A stretch of DNA of 64,000 nt from Larsenimonas suaedae (GCF_023712105.1 NZ_JAMLJI010000002.1:372001-436000), one strand, 5' to 3'; positions 26,636 to 36,226 are shown, numbered from the stretch's first letter. Translations and numbers: made by a program. The notes: generated by a model not told the origin, from the letters alone.

Positions 26636-27395
26636 TGCGCGACTCCAGTACATCGTCGTGCCAGTTCGGCGCATCGGCAAGTGCTGCGTCATGCACCGCC
26701 CCATAGAGACGATAGAACGCCTTGGCCGCATGAAGAATGTGCGCCTGCTCATCGGGATCCTCGATGCTGTCCATCAGCTCGGCGAAAAAAGCCATGTGCG
26801 AGATATCCAGTTCACCGTGGGAAAACAGGTAGTGAAACGCCGATTCGGGCAGCTCAAGGCGTGCCTGCAAGGCGCGACCCGCCTGGCTCGCCACCGAGGT
26901 ACTGGTGCCTTCAAGCACCAGCACCATGCCGAACATGGCGAGTGGATGGCGGCGGCGCACGCTGTCGTAGCCATAGGCCACCATCAGCTCCGTTTCAAAC
27001 AGCGGCGGCCGAGTGCGCGCGTGGTCACGGGAGACACCGGTCGCCTCGAGATCGTCGAGAATCCAGTGCTCGTGGCCCTTTTCCTCATCGACGTACTCGG
27101 CGATTGCCTGGCGCAATGCGTCGCGATAGACAAACGATGGCCCTGAAAGCTCGGCCCCACAGGCCATCATCAGCGATACGGTATGGCGCACATGGTGATA
27201 GGCCTGGGCCAGAAACGCGCGATATTCGGCCAGACTGATGTCCCCGCGCTGGCCGCGCTGAATCAACGCGCCCTGCATCAGAGCCTGGCGGTCGGCGTGG
27301 GTGGCCTCGATCAGCGCGCGGTAAAACCCGCCGGGCTTGCCGTTATCGAGCGGGCTGGATGAGGTTGGTGCGGCGGTCATGGCAAGATCAGTCAT
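26619..27395 (-). CDS. Haem-oxygenase-like (TenA-fold) diiron oxidase
   Basis: This 258-residue all-helical protein matches the iron-containing redox enzyme family related to CADD and UndA. The expected diiron ligands are present in order: Glu105-x2-His108 (EEKGHE), Glu162 (LEGTS), and His193-x3-Asp197-x2-His200 (HGELDISH). Members desaturate, decarboxylate or N-oxygenate small acids and amines. ATG 27395 follows GGAGA and overlaps the ligase gene by eight bases; ATG 27410 has no such site. UndA-like alkene formation from a fatty acid is one possibility. Confidence 0.85.
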   Translation of the reverse strand: MTDLAMTAAPTSSSPLDNGKPGGFYRALIEATHADRQALMQGALIQRGQRGDISLAEYRAFLAQAYHHVRHTVSLMMACGAELSGPSFVYRDALRQAIAEYVDEEKGHEHWILDDLEATGVSRDHARTRPPLFETELMVAYGYDSVRRRHPLAMFGMVLVLEGTSTSVASQAGRALQARLELPESAFHYLFSHGELDISHMAFFAELMDSIEDPDEQAHILHAAKAFYRLYGAVHDAALADAPNWHDDVLESRNDLVF

Positions 27396-29055
27396 GGAAA
27401 CGGTCTCCATCGAGTGTCAGGGAAAACGCATGGCAGGAAGGAGCGGACACGGCGTCAGCTCCGGAAGATCCGGAAAAGCTCCGGTGGGTCAGTCGGTTGA
27501 TGACGCCCTGTCGGCGTGCACGGATGTGTGCCCGGCGCAGACGACCGTTGGCGGTCAGCTCGCGGCTGGCCGCCGTGAGCGGGGGCGGCCCGTGGGGGTC
27601 GCCTTGGTCGAGCACCTGCCACCCACAAAGCCTTGCGTAATCGGGAAGGCGCGCGTTGAGCGCGACAATCGCGCGGTCCAGCGCCTCCTGGTCATTAGTC
27701 ACGGCACTCATGGCCACGACCCTCAGAAGCGCCAGCGGCCCGGGCAGTCCATCGCCGAACACGAAGGCGCGCTGAATGCCGGGTAGAAGTTCCAGCTCGG
27801 CTTCGAGCCATTCGGGGGAAAGGTTGCGCGCGCTCGAAAGAATGAGCCGGTTGCCCTGACGCCCGCTCAGAAACCAGTGGCCGCCGGGTGCAAGGTGGCC
27901 CAGATCGCCGCTGGGCCAGGGCGCTGCATCGCAACGCGAGTCGCGCTCGCCCAGATACCCCAGCATGCGGCGGCCGTGAATCAGCAGCTGGCCGTCATCA
28001 TCGAGGCGCACATCGAGCCCGTCGAGCGGTCGTCCGACTCGGCCGTCCTGAGGTTCGTCGGGCCGAGACAGACAGACCACCGAGCCCAGCTCGGAGAGCC
28101 CATAGCCCTGTGCGACCGGCACCCCCTGGGCGACCGCGCGCGCAAGCAGCGCCGTCGGAACATAACCGCCACCTACCGCAACCAGCGAGAGCGACGCGAC
28201 CCAGTTCGGGCGGCCGTGCTCAGGCGCGATCAGCGCGCTCAAGGCACCAAGCAGCCCAGGCACCAGAATCAGGCTGTCAGGGCGGCGCGTCTCGAGCCAG
28301 GCGCGCCACTGCGGCACGCTCACGCCGCCACTGCCGTGAAGGCCCGTGTGCGCAGGCGCGTCCAGAATCACCTCGGCGCCTCGCCACAGGGCATACAGTG
28401 CACCGGCCAGATGCTCCAAAAGCACCGACATCGGTAATACGACCCCGTGTCGTTTCAGCGAAAGGCCATCAAGGCGCGCGTCAAGCCCATCAATGACCGA
28501 CTCGAGATGCGCCCCGGACAAACACACCCCCTTGGGCGCCCCGGTGGTGCCCGAGGTAAAGGTAATCAGGCAGGTTCCTTTCGGCAGCCGGGCGACACGG
28601 CTGACGCGCGTATAAAGCGCCACCTCGGGCGGCGAGCCTGTCAGCGCGACAGCCGGTATCGCAAGTGTCGCAGTGAGGCGCGTGCCGTGATCGAACGCTG
28701 CAGGCATCGACGCCCCATCACCAGCGCTGGAGGTGACGATCAGCGTATCCAGACCGGTGGTCTCGAGAACGTGTTCGATCTGCTCCGAGCTGAAAAACTC
28801 AGGGATGGGGGTCACCGGTAGGCCCGCCTGCCACGCCGCAAGCTGAGCGATAAGCCACAGCGGCGAGTTCGACCCCATGAGGCCAACGTGGCGGGCGCCG
28901 GCCTGCATCAGTTGACCTGACAGCGCATCGACGGCGCGATACAGCGCGCGGTGCGTAAGCGTCAGTGTGCGACCGTCGTCAAGGCGCCCTACAAGGCTTT
29001 GCCCATTGGCGGCGCGTTCGGCCCGAAACGCCATTCGTTCAAGCAGCTCACGCAT
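27388..29055 (-). CDS. AMP-dependent acyl/aryl ligase
   Basis: This 555-residue member of the acyl-CoA synthetase/adenylate-forming superfamily shows the phosphate loop TSGTTGAPKGV, the YGLSELGSV motif and the GDLGHL hinge approach. The expected C-terminal catalytic Lys lies in the TANGRLRRA region, where Arg residues replace part of the usual pattern (typically NGKxxR), so full adenylation-thiolation activity is uncertain. ATG 29055 has GAGGTGGG upstream and overlaps the hemolysin-family stop by eight bases. It presumably activates the carboxylate used by the pathway. Confidence 0.85.
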   Translation of the reverse strand: MRELLERMAFRAERAANGQSLVGRLDDGRTLTLTHRALYRAVDALSGQLMQAGARHVGLMGSNSPLWLIAQLAAWQAGLPVTPIPEFFSSEQIEHVLETTGLDTLIVTSSAGDGASMPAAFDHGTRLTATLAIPAVALTGSPPEVALYTRVSRVARLPKGTCLITFTSGTTGAPKGVCLSGAHLESVIDGLDARLDGLSLKRHGVVLPMSVLLEHLAGALYALWRGAEVILDAPAHTGLHGSGGVSVPQWRAWLETRRPDSLILVPGLLGALSALIAPEHGRPNWVASLSLVAVGGGYVPTALLARAVAQGVPVAQGYGLSELGSVVCLSRPDEPQDGRVGRPLDGLDVRLDDDGQLLIHGRRMLGYLGERDSRCDAAPWPSGDLGHLAPGGHWFLSGRQGNRLILSSARNLSPEWLEAELELLPGIQRAFVFGDGLPGPLALLRVVAMSAVTNDQEALDRAIVALNARLPDYARLCGWQVLDQGDPHGPPPLTAASRELTANGRLRRAHIRARRQGVINRLTHRSFSGSSGADAVSAPSCHAFSLTLDGDRFHD

Positions 29056-29785
29056 GGCCCACCTCGCTCGGCCAGGGCGCGGCCAACGCCGCCGGCAACG
29101 GCGGCATCGGGGCCTGCGCATGGGGCAACAGCCGGCAGGCGCGTTCCAAAAGCCGGCGCCCCAGTGGGTCACATCGCAGGCGATGCGCTTCATGCAGCGG
29201 GCGAATCGCAACGACCTGAGGAGCCTGGTCGTAGTATTGCCCCCAGTCGGTAGGCTCGCTCAAATGCTCGCGCCGGGCGTCCTGCAGTGGGGTCATGGCG
29301 ATGCCGAGCCGAGCCAGCCCGTTTCGAACGTCTCGCGAGGCCGTCACCACCAGATGCTCTATTTCGAGCGCTTCGAGCACCAGAACCAGCGAAAGCATCA
29401 GACTGCGCCCGGCCCCGGGGGTCATGCTGGCAAGGCTGCCGACCTCCATGATGCGCTGAGGCGACGGAACGCAGTGGGCAAGGCCACGGTCATGCAGCAC
29501 CGTGCCAACACGTTCGCCCAGGTACTGCTCGACCATCAGCGCGCCCTCATCGGCACGCTTGAGGCCAATTATTGCCAGCAGTGCCCCCTCATCATCATGA
29601 AGCGCCAGCAGCCGAGCGTAGCGAACGTTCACCTGCGCGCGGTGGTGCAGGCTGAAAGCGGCCGCCACCAGCGCAGTGGCGGTGCATCGCTGATGAGGGG
29701 CAAGCCAGGCGAGAAAGGCCCCTTGAGCCGTGCTCGAATGAGCGTTTTTCTGGGTCCCGCCAGGGAATTCGACCGCGTACGCCAT
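29048..29785 (-). CDS. Thermostable-hemolysin-family protein, first gene of the four-gene operon
   Basis: This 245-residue protein resembles the T_hemolysin family named from Vibrio delta-VPH. It has no signal peptide and its central region (IMEVGSLASMTPGAGRSLMLSLVLVLEAL) looks like an acyltransferase of GNAT/LuxI type rather than a pore-former; this reading is inference. GAGGTGATGC precedes the ATG. The promoter region 29786-29875 has a GTTAA-N7-TTAAC inverted repeat at 29838-29854 that may be an operator. Its genetic coupling to a ligase points to a biosynthetic role. Confidence 0.8.
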   Translation of the reverse strand: MAYAVEFPGGTQKNAHSSTAQGAFLAWLAPHQRCTATALVAAAFSLHHRAQVNVRYARLLALHDDEGALLAIIGLKRADEGALMVEQYLGERVGTVLHDRGLAHCVPSPQRIMEVGSLASMTPGAGRSLMLSLVLVLEALEIEHLVVTASRDVRNGLARLGIAMTPLQDARREHLSEPTDWGQYYDQAPQVVAIRPLHEAHRLRCDPLGRRLLERACRLLPHAQAPMPPLPAALAAPWPSEVGHA

Positions 29786-29875
29786 GCATCACCTCGAGGA
29801 TCGATCGGTAGGAGGCGATCCAGACTAGGGCGCAATAGTTAACGAACCATTAACAGGGCGAGCGGTATGGCCTAT

Positions 29876-29905
29876 AAAAACGGCCGCGTGTTCACGCGGC
29901 CGTTT
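29876..29905 (-). terminator. Intrinsic terminator after zinT, right copy of a repeated hairpin
   Basis: Read on the minus strand, AACGGCCGCG / CGCGGCCGTT with loop TGAACA is followed by TTTTT. It ends the zinT transcript. The central 20 bp (29882-29901) are identical, in the same orientation, to the hairpin at 25735-25754. Confidence 0.8.
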
Positions 29906-29945
29906 CATGGTCAGAGAGGGGAAACAGAGATAAACGGGTGCCGGC

Positions 29946-30695
<750 letters not shown>

Positions 30696-30728
30696 ATAAC
30701 AGGCTCCAGAGCGGTCGGGTTGATTTAA

Positions 30729-30745
30729 TTATGTTATACCATAAC
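30729..30745 (-). promoter_or_regulatory. Zur box upstream of zinT
   Basis: TTATGTTATACCATAAC differs at one base from the gammaproteobacterial Zur palindrome TTATGTTATAACATAAC. It lies 33 bases upstream of the zinT start codon, fitting zinc-dependent repression. Confidence 0.8.
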
Positions 30746-31033
30746 GTTTAGACCCTAAAACGACAATCCTTTCCCATGGACACCCTGATGGTGTTCGAGC
30801 CTTACCCTACAGGGCACGGCCCAAAAGACCGCGCCAACTCGGTAAAAAGACCGGCATTGATCCCGACAAACAGACATAAAAAAGCCCGGCTCGAAGGCCG
30901 GGCAACGCTATCTAGGCGACGTCCCTGACTCTACGCACGTTGAGCGGGGCATGCCTTATGCGCCCCGTGTCGCCGACGCCCTTACACCGGCCCGCGTCTG
31001 CGAGCGCGCTGGAGCTGGAGCTGGCAGACGCAT
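30746..31033. other. Spacer between zinT and the siderophore receptor
   Basis: About 290 bases containing only the receptor's terminator. No ORF or further motif is recognised. Confidence 0.4.
30877..30903 (-). terminator. Intrinsic terminator after the TonB-dependent receptor
   Basis: On the minus strand GCCCGGC / GCCGGGC forms a stem followed by six T residues. It lies about 130 bases after the receptor stop codon. Confidence 0.75.
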
Positions 31034-33148
31034 CTACCAGTGATAGCGCAGTGTGCCCAGCACGGAACGGCCCTCACCGTAGAAGGCACTGTTACTGAAC
31101 GGATTCACATCGGTGATGTACTCGCGGTCGAACAGGTTGTGCGCATTGACCGTCAGGTCGACCCGTGGCGTGAACCGATAGCGGGCCATCGCCTCCACCA
31201 GCGTATACGAGGCCGCTTTCACAGTGTTGGCGTCGTCGGAATAGGACGAGCCGACAAAGCGCGTGCCCAGACCAAGGGTCAGCTCGTCGCCCGGCAGGGT
31301 GTAATCGGCCCAGAAAGAGGCCATGTGACGCGGCACCAGGCCCGGCCGATTGCCCTCATTGCCACTGAAGCCATCGCGGTCGATGCGGGCGTCCCAGTAG
31401 GAATAGGCCGCGATCAGATTGAGCCGCTCGGCCAGTGCAAGCTTGCCCTCGAGCTCGAGCCCTTGAACCGAGACCTCGCCAATCTGGCGATAGCGCGTCG
31501 GCGTGACCTGCGTCGCCACGTTGGTCTGGGTCAGATCGAACGCCGCCACGGTGACGAGCGCATTGAGCGTCTCGGGGCGGTACTTCATGCCCACCTCGTA
31601 CTGCGTACCTTCCTGCGGTTCAGCGCGGCCGACCAGCAGAGTCCGGCTGGCCGGGGGCTGAAACGACTCGGAATAGTTCGCGTAGAGCGACAGCGACTCG
31701 GTGGCCTTATACGTGAGGCCCGCGCGCTTGGTGAAGGCGTAGTCGGTAGTCTCGCTGGCAGTACCCGACGACAGCGACTCCGTCTCGACCTCGTCATAGC
31801 GTCCGCCGAGGGTCAGAATCCAGCGCTCGTCGAACGTCAACTCCTCCTGAAGGTAATAGCCCTGCCCTTCCCGTTTCTGATGAAACCGAACCGGTGCGGC
31901 CAGATCGATGCAGGCGCGGCCGCAATAGCGCGGCTGGGTGATGTCGATGCCGCCGGCGCTTCCATAGCGCTGGGCCTCGGTGGTGTCGGTGTGCGTGTAC
32001 TCGATGCCCGCCAGCGTCTTGCTCGATATGTTGCCAAGCTCGGCGTCGTAGATCAGTCGGCTGTCGATGTTGTATTGATCGCTCTCGCCGAGAATGCCGT
32101 AGGCCTCCCTGGAGACCGCCGGATCCGCCGCGCCCAGATACACCGACTCGAGCGTTAGATCCGTGTGGGTATAGCGCGCGGTCTGTTCAAGGCTCAGTCC
32201 GTTACCGAAGGCATGGCGCAGATCGAATCCGAGGTTGCGCTCGATCGTATTCATCGCGTCGTAGCCGGGCTCCCCCAGAAACGTCTGCGGGTCGATGTTC
32301 GAGCCATAGGGAATCGCGTTGGAGGCGTTGCTGTCGCGCTGGTTGAAGTCGGCCAGAAACGTCAGTGACGTCTGCGCGCTGGGCGCCCACGTCAGTGCCG
32401 GGGCAAGGTAGAGCCGGTCGTCCTCGGTGTGCCGTGCCCCCCGGTCAGCCTCCTGCCATTTGGCCGTGAGTCGGTACCGCCACTCGGCATTGATTGGCCC
32501 GCCTACATCGGCCCCGGTCTCTTGGTGGCCGTCACCCAGGGTGGTGTAGACCTCGCCGAAGGCGTACTCGGTCGGGCGCTTGGTGATCGCATTGACCAGG
32601 CCGCCCGGAGCGTTGAGTCCAAACAGCGAGGACGTCGAGCCTTTCAGTACATCGATGCGCTGCAGGCCATAGGGCTCGAGCCGGCTGCCGGTAAAGTTGA
32701 CGGTGCGGTGAGCCAGGCCGTCTCGGTACGTGCCGAGGGCCGTATTATCGAAGCCTCGAATCATGAAGTAATCGTAGCGGTTGTCCGACCCGTACTGCCC
32801 CACCGATACCCCGGCGGTATAGCCAAGCACCTGCTCCAGATCCTGCGCCTTGCGCTGGGCGATTTCCTCCTCGGTCACCACCGAGACGGTGCTGGAAAGG
32901 TCCAGAAGCGCGGTGTCGGTCTTGCTGCCAGTGGTGGTTCGATCAGCGATGATCGAGCCATCGGTTCCAATGGGGCTTTGCTGCAACGCACTGGATTCAA
33001 CCGTCACGGTCTCACCGCGCTCGGCAAGCGCAGGGCCGCTCAGCACCAGGGCTGCGAATGTGACGCCAAGTGCGGAAACGCGTGCACGCTGCGGCGAGGT
33101 AACAAAGACCGCGCCGGTACGCCCACCCGGTGAAATGTTGGTGATCAT
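31034..33148 (-). CDS. TonB-dependent siderophore receptor (FhuA/FpvA type)
   Basis: This 704-residue outer-membrane protein has a signal peptide (to about ALAERGE), a plug domain (~60-170, with VSVVTEEEIAQRKAQDLEQVL and MIRGFDN) and a 22-strand barrel ending in the terminal aromatic residue of GTLRYHW. Motifs place it among ferric-siderophore receptors, perhaps for ferrichrome or hydroxamates. ATG 33148 follows AGGGA. A Fur-like box overlaps its promoter. No siderophore synthesis or ABC genes are adjacent, so it probably takes up a foreign siderophore. Confidence 0.9.
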   Translation of the reverse strand: MITNISPGGRTGAVFVTSPQRARVSALGVTFAALVLSGPALAERGETVTVESSALQQSPIGTDGSIIADRTTTGSKTDTALLDLSSTVSVVTEEEIAQRKAQDLEQVLGYTAGVSVGQYGSDNRYDYFMIRGFDNTALGTYRDGLAHRTVNFTGSRLEPYGLQRIDVLKGSTSSLFGLNAPGGLVNAITKRPTEYAFGEVYTTLGDGHQETGADVGGPINAEWRYRLTAKWQEADRGARHTEDDRLYLAPALTWAPSAQTSLTFLADFNQRDSNASNAIPYGSNIDPQTFLGEPGYDAMNTIERNLGFDLRHAFGNGLSLEQTARYTHTDLTLESVYLGAADPAVSREAYGILGESDQYNIDSRLIYDAELGNISSKTLAGIEYTHTDTTEAQRYGSAGGIDITQPRYCGRACIDLAAPVRFHQKREGQGYYLQEELTFDERWILTLGGRYDEVETESLSSGTASETTDYAFTKRAGLTYKATESLSLYANYSESFQPPASRTLLVGRAEPQEGTQYEVGMKYRPETLNALVTVAAFDLTQTNVATQVTPTRYRQIGEVSVQGLELEGKLALAERLNLIAAYSYWDARIDRDGFSGNEGNRPGLVPRHMASFWADYTLPGDELTLGLGTRFVGSSYSDDANTVKAASYTLVEAMARYRFTPRVDLTVNAHNLFDREYITDVNPFSNSAFYGEGRSVLGTLRYHW

Positions 33149-33232
33149 GAAGGTTCCCTGTGTTCTGGCATGCCCTGACGCCGGCATGCGCTTTTATTCG
33201 AATTGGCCGCGCCGATTCTGGGAACCCGCTTA

Positions 33233-33252
33233 ATTATAGTCAATGATTATGA
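33233..33252 (-). promoter_or_regulatory. -10 element and Fur-like box upstream of the siderophore receptor
   Basis: On the minus strand a perfect TATAAT (33238-33233) is directly preceded by TCATAATCATTGACT (33252-33238), which matches the Fur consensus at 11 of 15 bases. Position and downstream gene support iron repression. Confidence 0.65.
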
Positions 33253-33371
33253 TAAAAATTCGCATTCACATTAATGCATTCTCTTACACACTCTGAACGG
33301 CCGCGCCGCTATACTCGGAGCACCACTTTCTTCGCGTTCGACCCACCATCACTTACCTCTGGGACACCGCC

Positions 33372-33644
33372 ATGCCTCGCTACGCCATGATCGCACTGTT
33401 GCTTTTCGCATGTGATGCGCAGGCCATGCGCTGTGGTAGTGATCTGGTCACCGAAGGGGATCTGACCGTGGACGTTGCCCGCAAGTGCGGGCCACCGGCG
33501 TCGAAACGGGTTTCCCCGGCGGCCGATGCCCCCGGCGCGGTCAACGTCGAACGCTGGGTGTACGGGCCGGAGCACGGCGCGCGTTACTACCTGCGCTTCA
33601 TCAACGACACCCTGGTCGAGATCGACGTTGACGCCGGGCCCTAG
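33372..33644 (+). CDS. DUF2845-family small exported protein
   Basis: This 90-residue protein has a short signal peptide (to about DAQA) followed by MRCGSDLVTEGD and a C-terminal INDTLVEID block, which is the DUF2845 pattern. Two cysteines (CG motifs) may form a disulfide in the periplasm. Function is unknown. It is a single gene reading against the ethanolamine permease. Confidence 0.75.
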   Translation: MPRYAMIALLLFACDAQAMRCGSDLVTEGDLTVDVARKCGPPASKRVSPAADAPGAVNVERWVYGPEHGARYYLRFINDTLVEIDVDAGP

Positions 33645-33666
33645 CGCGCGCGAAATGCCCAAGCGC

Positions 33667-33690
33667 GAAAACGCCCTGCGATGCAGGGCG
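33667..33690 (-). terminator. Intrinsic terminator after the ethanolamine permease
   Basis: On the minus strand CGCCCTG / CAGGGCG with a five-base loop is followed by TTTT. It begins about 30 bases after the permease stop. Confidence 0.7.
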
Positions 33691-33719
33691 CTCGAACCAG
33701 ACCGCACTCAGGGTAAGTG

Positions 33720-35123
33720 CTACGACTCCAGGCTGCTTTCGGCGTCGGCCACCAGCGCGAATTCCTCATCGGCGCTCTTGGCCACCAGATGATGTCGGCT
33801 GTAAAGGACGTAATACGCGGTCCCCAGCACGAACAGGCCCAGGGTGTAGAAAAACGCCCGAGGATCGAAGGCGTACACGCCGGAAAGCGCGACCAGTGAC
33901 AGCACCAGCGCCACCGAAGATGTCACGACGCCACCGGGCGTTCGATACGGCCGGGCAAGCTCGGGGCGCTTCACGCGAAGCAGGATGTGGCTCAGCGCCA
34001 TCAGCGCGTACGAGACCGTCGCCCCGACCACCGCCATCGCAAGAATCAGGTCGCCCTCACCGCTGAGCGAGGCCAGAAACCCGAGCACACCGGGCACCAC
34101 CAGCGCCCAGGTCGGCGCCTTGCGGCGGCTGGTCAGCGACAGTATTTTCGGCAGATACCCTGCCCGGGAAAGCGCAAACACCAGCCGGCTGTAGCCGTAG
34201 ATGATCGAGAAAAACGACGCGATCAGCCCGGCAAGGCCCAGCACGTTAACGACGGTTGCAAGGGTCGAATGCCCGGCAACGTTCAGAGCCTCGACCAGCG
34301 GTACGCCACTGGCCCCGATGACCTCCGCCCCGGCGGCGCCAGCCAGAAGCACCACCACCAGTACCGCCGTCACCAGCAGAAAGAGCATGGCGGCGATGAT
34401 GCCCCGCGGCACATCGCGGGCCGGGTTCTTGGCCTCCTCCGCCGCCAGCGGCACGCCTTCGACCGCCAGAAAGAGCCACATCCCGAACGGCAGCGCCGCC
34501 CATACGCCGTACCAGCCAAACGGCAGAAATGCGCTGGCGCCCGCGGCATCGGTCGGGGCAATGTCAAACAGACGGCTCGCATCGAACGCACCAAAGAGCG
34601 CAAGCGCGGTTGCCAGAATCGCGAACACCGCCAGGGCGCTGATCACCATCATCACCTTCAGCGCCTCACCGACACCGGCCAGATGAATGCCGATGAACAC
34701 CGCGTAAAAAAGCGCATAGACCAGCGGCCCGTTGACGCCGAGAAGTTCTTCCACGGCCGCGCCGATGAAGATGACGATGGCCGCAGGCGCAAGGGCGTAC
34801 TCGATCAACACAGAGAGACCGGTCAGATAGCCGCCGGTCGGCCCCATGGCCTGGCGGGCAAAGCTGTAGCCCCCGCCGGCGGCTGGGATCGCGGCGGACA
34901 TCTCCGCAAGCGAGAGCACCAGTGCGAAATACATCAGCCCCATCAGGGCCGCCGCGATCGCGAACCCGCCCCAGCCGGCCTCGGCGATGCCGAAATTCCA
35001 GCCGGCGAAATCACCGGAAATGACGTAGGAGACCCCAAGCCCCGCCAGCAAAAGCCAGCCGGCGCTGCCCTTTTTAAGCTGGCGTTTGGCGAGGTAGTCG
35101 GAATCAAGCGTTGAATCGTTCAT
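33720..35123 (-). CDS. eat: Ethanolamine permease (APC superfamily, Eat family)
   Basis: This 467-residue protein has about 12 membrane segments and the APC pattern (GWGGFAIAAALMGLMYFAL split by loops, EMSAAIPAAGGGYSFARQAMGP). The eutBC genes lie upstream on the same strand (158-base gap), which identifies ethanolamine as substrate. The start at 35123 (MNDSTLDSDYLAKRQLKKG) matches the family; the upstream frame has no ribosome-binding site. Confidence 0.9.
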   Translation of the reverse strand: MNDSTLDSDYLAKRQLKKGSAGWLLLAGLGVSYVISGDFAGWNFGIAEAGWGGFAIAAALMGLMYFALVLSLAEMSAAIPAAGGGYSFARQAMGPTGGYLTGLSVLIEYALAPAAIVIFIGAAVEELLGVNGPLVYALFYAVFIGIHLAGVGEALKVMMVISALAVFAILATALALFGAFDASRLFDIAPTDAAGASAFLPFGWYGVWAALPFGMWLFLAVEGVPLAAEEAKNPARDVPRGIIAAMLFLLVTAVLVVVLLAGAAGAEVIGASGVPLVEALNVAGHSTLATVVNVLGLAGLIASFFSIIYGYSRLVFALSRAGYLPKILSLTSRRKAPTWALVVPGVLGFLASLSGEGDLILAMAVVGATVSYALMALSHILLRVKRPELARPYRTPGGVVTSSVALVLSLVALSGVYAFDPRAFFYTLGLFVLGTAYYVLYSRHHLVAKSADEEFALVADAESSLES

Positions 35124-35281
35124 GCAGGCACCTATCGATTGTTGTTGTAGGCAGGTGTTGGGCGGCAGGCGTGATGTGCTTGCCCGCCGCAAGGTGGTTC
35201 GTCGTTCAAGGCCTTGCGTTGCTTACAGGGCCGGGCCTAAAAGGCCGGGCTTACAAGACCGTCCGCTTACGAGGCTCATTG

Positions 35282-36226
35282 TTACGAGGTCAGGAAGTTG
35301 CGGGCGCCGCCCTGCTCGATGACGTCGTCTTCGGAGCGGTCCTTGAGCTTGACCCCTGAAAGCTCTTTTTCCCGCGCCTCCTTGAGCAGCGCCATCAGCC
35401 GTCGGCTGGCGTCCTCGAACGAGAGCCCGGCCGGGCGGACGTTTGAGATGCAGTTGCGCCGAGCGTCGGTAAGGCCAACCTCCGGCGCCCAGGTAAAGTA
35501 CAGCCCGAGGCTATCGGGCGAGCTGAGCCCCGGGCGCTCACCGATCAGCACCAGCACCGCGCGGGCGTTGAGGCATTCGCCGATTTCATCCCCGATCGCC
35601 ACCCGCCCCTGCTCGACCACCGACAGCGGCGCCAGTGACCAGGGCGTCTCTCCCTCGGCAAGTTTCGGGAGCAGCGTCTTCAGAAACGCCACCGCGTTTT
35701 GTTGGATCGCGAACGAGGAAAGCCCATCGACCACCGCGATGGCCAGATCCACCGAGGGTCGAGCGCTGCCGCCGGACTGCGTCAGCCGCTCCCGCGCATC
35801 GTCATCAAGCCTGCGCCCCCAGTCCGGGCGCTGAAGATAGGTCAGCCGGTCCGTTGCCTGGCTATGAAGCCGCGCGATGGGCGCATCGAGCGCCAGCTCA
35901 CCGAGGTCGTCGCAGAGCGTCTCGATATCCAGCGGCAAATGAACGGCGTCCTGGGCGCGGGCGTGGGCCAGCTGAAACTCGAGCAGATGCTCGGTTGGCA
36001 GACTGATGCCGGCCCGGCCGAGGCCAATGCGGGCATCGGTGAACTGGCGAAGCCGTTGCCAGGGGTTGTCGGTCACGATGTTCGACGAATGGTCGTCGGC
36101 CGGCGGGTGATTCTCGGTCGAGGCTTGACTGTCCGTTGAGGGCTGACTGTTGGTTGAAGACTGACTGTCAGTTGAGGAGTGACTGTCGAATGAGGATCGA
36201 TTGTCGGGCGAGGAGTGATCGGCCAT
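35282..36226 (-). CDS. eutC: Ethanolamine ammonia-lyase small subunit with repetitive N-terminus
   Basis: This 314-residue subunit contributes to the adenosylcobalamin site of ethanolamine ammonia-lyase (ethanolamine to acetaldehyde and ammonia). The conserved part begins near NPWQRLRQFTDARIGLGRAG and ends with NCISNVRPAG and DDVIEQGGARNFLTS-like blocks. Residues 8-49 are seven six-residue Ser/Asp-rich repeats (D-S-x-S-S-T type). E. coli EutC also has a variable N-terminal extension, which aids solubility. The ATG overlaps the eutB stop by one base (TGATG). Confidence 0.93.
   Translation of the reverse strand: MADHSSPDNRSSFDSHSSTDSQSSTNSQPSTDSQASTENHPPADDHSSNIVTDNPWQRLRQFTDARIGLGRAGISLPTEHLLEFQLAHARAQDAVHLPLDIETLCDDLGELALDAPIARLHSQATDRLTYLQRPDWGRRLDDDARERLTQSGGSARPSVDLAIAVVDGLSSFAIQQNAVAFLKTLLPKLAEGETPWSLAPLSVVEQGRVAIGDEIGECLNARAVLVLIGERPGLSSPDSLGLYFTWAPEVGLTDARRNCISNVRPAGLSFEDASRRLMALLKEAREKELSGVKLKDRSEDDVIEQGGARNFLTS
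36080..36205. repeat. Seven 18-bp tandem repeats in the 5' part of eutC
   Basis: Degenerate 18-bp units coding six-residue repeats (DNRSSF, DSHSST, DSQSST, NSQPST, DSQAST, ENHPPA, DDHSSN). All indels are whole units, so the frame is kept. The outer units are the most diverged. Confidence 0.85.

Noticed and set aside
33987-35114. 375-codon plus-strand frame opposite the ethanolamine permease
   Set aside because: Very rich in Arg, Gln and His, as expected for the reverse of a membrane protein gene; not protein-like.
35200-35260. GGCCGGGC repeats upstream of the permease read as a terminator
   Set aside because: The repeats are mainly direct rather than inverted and no U-tract follows on either strand.
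36080-36205. 18-bp repeats read as a CRISPR-like array
   Set aside because: No unique spacers, degenerate units, and inside the eutC coding sequence.
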